From Anthoceros angustus (Eukaryota > Streptophyta > Anthocerotopsida > Anthocerotales > Anthocerotaceae): 64,000 nt of DNA. Position numbers and translations under genes: made by a program. This document shows positions 57,360 to 64,000 of this stretch, in pieces. The notes under the pieces are model-generated. The model saw only the letters and a program-made list of their open reading frames with translations. It was not told the DNA's origin and did not search any database. The stretch is from positions 744,001 through 808,000 of the forward strand of contig VJWM01000016.1 in the NCBI GenBank assembly GCA_010909165.1, written 5' to 3'. The stretch's first letter is position 1; each line of letters begins with the position of its first letter.

Positions 57360-60300
57360 ATGGCTGGTCCGGGAGGGGAGCAAGTGGTGGCGGAGCCCGA
57401 GCTGCAGCTGAGCATGAAGGCAATTATTCCTGGCAGTAGCATGGAGCTGGCGTGCGTTGGAAGTCTGCAGTTGCAGCAGGAACAGCAGCTCACTTTCATG
57501 TGCGGCAGCCTGCTTGTCCCCACCGGCACCAGCACCAGCACCAGCACCGGCACCATCTCGGCCCCGGCTGTCGTCCCAAGCCAGCGGTTTGTGCATGCCC
57601 GCCTGACATGTCCTGATTGTGGTTGGATTTGGAGCTGGTTTTGTGTGAGGCTGGTGGAGTGGTGGCCCATGTTTTTGAGGATGGTGCTAGGCAGGGGTTG
57701 ATTTGGAGTGGGAATTCGAGTGGAGGGCGATGGTGTCGGAATGCAAATGAGCAATTTTGACTGAATTGGTGTTGGGCGGCATGCTGGTGGTTTGCAGGAT
57801 GAGCGCGCCTCGCTACCGTCGGCTTTCCACGCAGACCGACCTGAATTCGCCTCCGTCTCAGGGTTCCCATTTCGAGAAGTTCGCTGTAGCTCCACATGAC
57901 CCGGGGGGTAAGTGCTGCTAGCTGTAGCTGGAGGCCCGCAAGTTGCAGGACTTGTGGTGGATCACTGGGTGATTCTCTCAGGTGCAAAGATTGGCGTCTT
58001 CCTGCCGTGACCAGCAAATTGAGGCATGATTATTGCTGGAATTGAGTTGTGGACTCACAACGCGACGGGCTGGTAGTGAGTCAATGGATGTGGCATGTGT
58101 TTGGTGTTGTCTCGTGTAGGTCTGAGTAAGCGAGGTGGAGGACAGTCTCTGTCAAGTCTTGCGTTGAGCGCTTTTTTGGATTATCGAGACAAGATAGACA
58201 TCGTTGGCCCTGTTGACATTTTGAAGCAAATTTTCAAGACTCCATACAGCAAGGCTCGACTGTCAGTCGGTGTCCATCGTATTGGGCAGACTCTTGTCTT
58301 ATGCAGTGGGTATGTTCGTCTGTGGAGTACTCTGGGCTTTTTTTTTTTTCTTGTGGGAGCTCGACGAACTCCTTCCACTAATGCATAGGACCCTGGCAGG
58401 CCCGAGACTGAGGAGAGTGAGAAGGCTGCAAGACGGAAGAAGAAGCAGGGTAATGGCGTGGAGAGTAACCTGTTTGCAAAATTTGTCCAGCATCTTGCGA
58501 GTGGGCATACTTCTGACTCACAAGCACAACCAAGGGCTGCTGAGACAACCTCAGGCCTCGGTCAAGCATCTCAAAGGAGTTCAGAGGAGGCAGAAGTTGA
58601 TTCATCTGTTGAAGTCAATCTATGTTTTCCTTGGCAGCTGGTACAGGACCACACCGCTGATGACGAAATTAAAGCTGACAGGGAAGGGTCCTGTTCAAGC
58701 TATCAAGTGCCAGTACATAAATCAGGCCAGCAGGGTGTATCATGGCAACATCACAGACGTGAAAGTGGCATGAATTCTCTGAACGACTTTATGCCTTTCG
58801 GGGATCAGCAGCAGGACACTGAATATTTGCCGAATGAGCCAGATGGTCACCCAAGGCCTGGTACTGAGCGGTTTCTTAGAGTTCTGTTTTGGGAGTTTGA
58901 GCACATGCGTATGATGCTAGGTAGTGATCTTCTCGTCTTCAATGATGAGAAGCATGGTCCTGTAAGCTTACATCTGCTTGAACTTGATCGTCAGGTGGGT
59001 CAACATTTTGCAACCAGCTGTAGTTCAAAGTTGTTCTTTTAGGAATGGTTAGCAGCTTCTCATGTCCTCGGAACTGATATAACTGAGGTGTCATTACCCT
59101 TGAATGCAGGTGTCTCCCCTCGTCTGGCTGGATGCTTGGTTAGATAATGTGATGGCGAGTGTTCCTGAGCTGGCTGTCTTCTACCATGAAAAGGGAGTTG
59201 TTCAAGGATATCAAATTCTAAAGACAGAAGAGATTCTTCTTTATAAAGGGCTTGCGGAAGATGGGACTGTCAGTTTCCATCCTCATGTGGTGCAGCAAAA
59301 TGCATCCTCAATCTTGAGATTTCTGCAGGATAATTGCAAGCAGGATCCAGGGTCGTATTGGGTGTGTACTCTGATCCTATCCACTAGTTTAAGATTCGGC
59401 TGTATTCTCTTTGCTCAGGCATTGTCACTGTGCTCCTCATTGCAATTATGCACAAACATGTCGCACAATTTTGTAGCTTTTCAAGAATGCTGGAGAAGAT
59501 CTTCTGCATCTGTTTGATCTGGCTGCCATTTCCAAGTCGCGGTCATCGCGGGCAGAAGGTGACTCAACCAAGTGCGGAACATTGCCCACAGGCAGGAAAA
59601 TCAGCAAAGGCCGCTATTCTCTGCCCCTGGCAATGCTTCTGTATCGTCTAGCTTACAGTTTTTCACATTCACAGGTGTGCATTTCTTGCTCATTTGCGAT
59701 TGTGTAATATTATGTAGGTGTTGTGATTCTCTTTAACCCGGCCCCTTTTCTTTTCTGTCATTATGTGTGTAGAACCCAGATGACCAAGGCAAGTGTGCAA
59801 GTCTTTTCGAGAAATGTTTGGAGTTCATGGATGAGCAAGAACCCATGGTATGCGGAAATTTGAAGTAATGAATTGGACGGCTGTTTTGTTCTCGTTGAGT
59901 TTATTGGCGTCAGTTATTTTTTTGTTTCTTGTCAGAACCAAGGATGGTCATGGACGTGCAGTAACGGAGATGGTTGGTTTGGCCTGCGATGCAGGTTGTT
60001 CGGTCTTCTGCCCATGAGCATGTTGGAAGGGTAATGCTGAACTGTCTGAAGGAGCTCGGGTTGCCACTTCACCCTTTGCTTCTGGGGAAGATGGCAGCTG
60101 GCAACAAACAGTTTCCTCTAGTGCTCCCTTCCTCACAAACTGTGATTCAGGATGCTGACATTGAAGACCAACACGTTTGTGAACTGAGAGAAAGTGATCA
60201 TTGCATGCTCCCTGATGTTCCAAGCAACCCGGGTGAAGGAGATGCCTCGTGCTCTGTGGGGTTGTCTTCACCACCAGAAAGGGTCCTGAATTTTTGTGGG

Positions 60301-62983
60301 GATTCTGTTGATACAGCCAAAACTCTGGTTGTGTCAGCCTGTACAGAGAGCAATGATGCAAGTGAATCAATCTCAGACAGCTCTTCCGATGTCCAGTCCT
60401 GTGGCAGGTCTGAAGATATTCTTGAGTCTGGGCTTTCTGATACCCATGCAGGTAGTCGACGTGATATCACAGTTCCTTCTATCCCCTCAAATCCACTTGT
60501 GGTTGCTTCTATCGCCCTGACAGCTGTGCATCACATTTCCCAAGCTATTAAAGCACTAAGATGGCAACGTAAACTTGAAGATGTTGGTACACAGGGTAGC
60601 ACTGGAGCTGATGACAAGGTGTGTTTGTCCTGCAATTTTTCTGGCCAAGCAAAGGGCCATCAGCAAATGACGGTTTGCGTTTGTGGGGACATTGACTGCA
60701 TACCACTTTGCGATATAAGGGATGCAGAGTTAGGGTACAGAATGGATCACAAACTATGGCGGCTGGTACTGCTACTGGGGGAGTCATATCTAGCACTTGG
60801 ACGAGCCTACAAGGATGCTGGTGAGCTTGCTCTGGCTTTAAGAGCTGCAGAGTTAGCTTGTTTGATCCGAAGTTGCATTCCACAACGTTCTGTGGAGGTG
60901 AACAGCAAGTTGGATACGCAATCAAAGGGTGGTGCTGCCAATGGGTATAGGAGGAGTAAAAGCAAGAACAAATGTCTGGAGAAGCAGGCAGACTCTGATA
61001 CGTTCCTTGACGACATTGCGCTGCAAGAACGGCCTGGAAAGGGCTTGTTCTGGGGCCAGTTGTGGATGTTCATCGGCGATGTGTTTGTGGAAAGGCAAAG
61101 GTCTGCAAGTCTACCAGGCGTATCAGCTCAGCGGGAAACGCTAGCCCCTGGTGAGTTGAAAGTCATTCAGGATGTAGCCAAAGAGGTAAACCGGCTGAAG
61201 AAAAGAATGGACCTTTCGAAGCGGAACTGTAGTCTTTGTAGTCTAACCAGTTGTACCTGCCAAAGTGATAGAGTTGAAAGTGGGAATAGTGCTAGCTGCA
61301 GTTCTAGCATCAAAGGAGAAGTTCCCAGATTCTCTTTGAGGGCAGGGAAAAGGGTTGCAGCCAAGAATAGAAAACCCAGGGATATTCCAGGTCGAAGTGA
61401 GGATAATAAGAGCAACTGTGAACAGATCGTGAGAGATGCACACGAAGTTCACCACTCTTCTGATGGGAGGATCATAGACAAGTCTGATAATCCTTGCGAA
61501 TCTTCAAGCAAGTTAGATATGCCCTCTCAAAAGGACGACAATCTACCTCTGATATGCGCCAGTGTGGGTGACATGTGTCCTTACTTGAGACGGCCCATGA
61601 CAGATGATTGGGAGTCCAACCTTTTAGCATCGGTCGACTGTTACAGATCAGCTGTGCTTGCATTTCAAGGTTATTCTGAATGTGATAAGGAAATGGAGAA
61701 CGCTTTCAGGAAGAAAGGTTGGGCAGCTAATGAGCTAGGACGCAAAAGGCTTCAGCTTGGGAATGTGAAGTCTGCTGAAGAGTCGTTCCTGGTGGCTGTT
61801 GAGGCGTTTGTTGAAGTCAAAGATTTCACCAATGTGGTTCTTGTTCACTGCAACTTAGGTCACGCACACAGGGCGTCTGCTGAGAATGTTGTGTTGCAAT
61901 TGACACGTTGGGAACAGAGCAACAGTCTACTGCAGCAAAGCATCCTGCCCCAAGCTGTTGATCATGCGAAGACTCTTTACCTGGAATCCCTGCGGGAATA
62001 TAACCTTGCCAGGCAGGAGTTGAATAAGGCGAGAGACCACATTGAAGTTGGCTTGCGGAATGAGGTTCACACACAGCTAGCGCACACATATTTAAAGCTT
62101 GGTATGCTCTTGTCCAAGGAAGAGAAACTTGGTCTTGATGGCACAGTCGAGCCACTGTCATTTGAGTTGCCGAAGACTGATATGTCCAGGGACAATAAAG
62201 GCAGTGGGAAGAAGAGCAGTTTGTCAGCAAGGGATATGATAACGAAAGCTCTAGTGCTGTACCAGTCTTTGGGAGATCTTCGTCTGCAGGAGGCCGCATT
62301 TGCACAATTTCAACTCGCATGCCATGAGAGGGACTGTTGCATCAGGAGTATGGCCAGCCAAGGGGAACAGCATGTGCATCAGAAGGTGGAGGGGGCCAGT
62401 TTGCAAGCAGGGAAGCGTCACGCATCCCTTTCAGAGCTTTATTGGGAGAAAGCTTTAGAATTCTATAGACCTGACACTCACTGCGACATGTTTCTGGAGA
62501 TCTTAATGCAAAGATCAGCTCTCTGCTTACATATGGCACCTTTGACTCACCCCAACGCAGTAAGTGCCCGCGCCCTACGCTCCTTATGCATAGAGTAGAC
62601 AAGCGCCTGCCATTTTATTCTTTTGTTCTCGTCTTACATTCTCATCTTGGTGACAGGTGCTGGACATGGCTTTCACACACCTGCTTGAAGGAAGAAGGAA
62701 TACTTCCAAATCACGGGACACAGAGGGGAGGCGAGGCCAACCTTCACCCGCTGTATACACAACATTCGTCGACCAGCTGCGTGCTGTGCTGAAAAAGATG
62801 TTAGCAGTGGCTATCAAGCATTCTGGCAACTCCACCCGACGCACTGACAGCAACACCGGAGGAGCTTCTGTAACCACCCCGAGAGGAGGAGCGAACGTCA
62901 TCAAGGTGAAGGAAGTATACAGACATGCGCTCGAGAAGGAACCCGACTTCCAGACTTTGTACACCCTGTGGACGACAAACTAA
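57360..62983 (+). CDS. EDRF1: EDRF1-like protein, complete nine-exon gene
   Basis: Exons 57360-57586, 57798-57907, 58120-58309, 58400-58994, 59110-59361, 59486-59674, 59773-59847, 59995-62559 and 62657-62983 join in phase to 1509 residues. The protein belongs to the erythroid differentiation-related factor 1 family, conserved in plants and animals. In plants its role is not well defined. Landmarks are SAPRYRRLSTQTDLN, DILKQIFKTPYSKARLSV with HRIGQTLVLCSG, FLRVLFWEFEHMRMMLGSDL, WLDAWLDNVMASVPELA, FHPHVVQQNASSILRFLQDN, and later YRLAYSF. The large eighth exon carries TPR-like helical pairs (KGWAANELGRKRLQLGNVK, HCNLGHAHRASAEN). N-terminal codons include a small ACCAGC repeat (57520-57550) giving alternating Thr/Ser. 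Start: first in-frame ATG, followed by family-like CVGSLQL and FMCGSLLVP. No interruptions. Confidence 0.94.
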
Positions 62984-64000
62984 CATTCACGAGCCCCGGA
63001 CTCTGTTCAATGTAATATGATGCAATCAAGAACGCGTCATGTTGATGTAGATTACTCCTCTATGCGTGAAAAGCGGCCGAAATGCAAATCGAACCGTGAT
63101 GTATATATGTGCAGGTGGCTGCAGCGCTGTGACGGCGCTGCAGCCACTAGATGTGTATCCAGGGAATCTGCAGGGACTGTACCCTAATGTGAAAAACCCT
63201 TGCCTGGATGCATGGAATCTGGATGACGAATTTGAGGTCTGCTTCTGTAGTCAGAATGGTGGCGGCATCGGAGTTCAATCGGATGTCCACGCTGGAGACG
63301 GCGCAGCAAGCCGGTGTGTAGAGCACAATGGTGCAGGTTAGCTCGCGGACGCCACTGTTGCATCTCCTTCGCGACAGCTGAAGAGCGATATGCCAGTGTT
63401 GCTGAGGAGGCTGCCGTTTCGAAGAGGAAGAGTTGCTTTGATGGATTTGTCGGGAACCTGGTCGAAGTCAGCATCCCTGTACCTGCCGCTGCCTCGGTTT
63501 GCTTCAGCTTCCAGCTCGACTTCGCAAGCAGGCACAAGGTTTACAGCACCGCGAGCTTCGCAACGCGAAAGCGTCTTGGACCGTCCACTGGTTTTCAACA
63601 TTGTGCAGGAGAAAGTGACCCCGTGGTCAAGCTCTCGCCCGGCCTCTCAACCCATTCCACCCCTTTCGCCGCGGCACATTCGTTGCTGGAATCTGTGGCA
63701 GCTGGACGGCCTTTCTCTTGAGCAGATAGAGGTAGGCCTTTCTCTTGAGCAGATAGAGGTAGGCCTTTCTCTTGAACGGACAGAGATAGGTGAATAGCTG
63801 ATGGCCTGTTTGGCTCTGTTGCAAGCTATGTTCTTGACAGTCAGGTGTTAGGTTTTCGGGGTATGTTGGTGACGGACGGGGCTTTATGTATGTGTGTGTG
63901 TGCAACAGAAGAAGCTCCATATCAAGAAGGAGACCATTTTCAACCATCTTGTTATCTGCATCAAGAACGGGATTCGAATCGATTGGGTTGATATATGTAA
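62984..64000. other. 3' flank of EDRF1-like gene, no recognised gene
   Basis: The first part is likely the EDRF1-like 3' UTR. Overlapping open frames of 90-135 codons occur on both strands between 63066 and 63950. None has a recognisable domain or splice partner in the window. A gene entering from the right edge cannot be excluded. Confidence 0.4.
63708..63785 (+). repeat. 27-bp tandem triplicate
   Basis: GGCCTTTCTCTTGAGCAGAT plus AGAGGTA occurs at 63708 and 63735, with a third, altered copy at 63762. The period of 27 keeps any reading frame open (nine codons per unit). Confidence 0.93.

Noticed and set aside
1-64000. CRISPR arrays, operons, ribosome-binding sites, rRNA or clear tRNA genes.
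   Set aside because: This is intron-rich plant nuclear DNA. No regularly spaced direct repeats of CRISPR type and no rRNA or foldable tRNA were seen.

Overview
The window is nuclear DNA from a land plant. Every recognisable gene is split by short GT-AG introns of roughly 60-150 bp. The genes include an Aux/IAA auxin repressor with a complete degron (GWPPVR), a plastoglobule-type M48 peptidase, a plant peroxisomal-type acyl-activating enzyme, two plant Mediator subunits and a P-class PPR protein. The long Aux/IAA, short introns and mixed base composition suggest a seedless plant (bryophyte or lycophyte), but the species cannot be fixed from this sequence alone.

Layout. 1-1004 (+): 3' end of a chloroplast-type PPR gene. 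1709-4859 (-): a multi-exon gene with two tandem retropepsin-like aspartic protease domains. 5452-7469 (+): an unrecognised coiled-coil gene with a TP-rich tail. 7867 to about 16200 or beyond (-): MED13 of the Mediator kinase module. About 17.4-33.2 kb is a repeat-rich, mostly AT-rich block. It holds a 12-bp minisatellite, a degenerate gag/protease relic (about 20.9-23.4 kb), and a complete but coding-dead Ty3/gypsy chromovirus (24142-30921) with both LTRs, an ATCTT target duplication, PBS, PPT and an internal 0.8-kb tandem duplication. 33282-35045 (+): a complete nine-exon PGM48-like peptidase. 36014-39626 (-): an AAE17/18-like acyl-activating enzyme. 39.6-43.9 kb is a GC-rich gene-poor spacer. 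43921-45778 (-): the Aux/IAA gene, followed by about 1.3 kb of GC-rich upstream DNA with several TGTCGG elements. 47.2-49.3 kb is AT-rich with repeats. 49343-52772 (-): MED8 with a long polyglutamine tract. 53.3-54.6 kb: another gag relic. 55648-56552 (-): a small hydrophobic, probably hairpin-forming membrane protein, divergent from 57360-62983 (+), a complete nine-exon EDRF1-like gene. The last kilobase holds a 27-bp triplicate repeat and no recognised gene.

The genes do not form a pathway. They are ordinary single-locus plant genes separated by repeat blocks. Two points of connection are visible: two Mediator subunits (kinase-module MED13, head-module MED8) lie on the same strand about 33 kb apart, and three genes (PPR, PGM48, the protease with an Arg/Ser-rich N-terminus) look organelle-directed. 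The least familiar coding locus is the tandem retropepsin-like protein. Its architecture resembles bacterial aspartyl proteases, but it is cleanly spliced like a host gene. Exon models given with exact borders (5452-7469, 33282-35045, 43921-45778, 55648-56552, 57360-62983 and the 3' half of 1709-4859) were checked for splice-phase consistency by hand; other borders are approximate.
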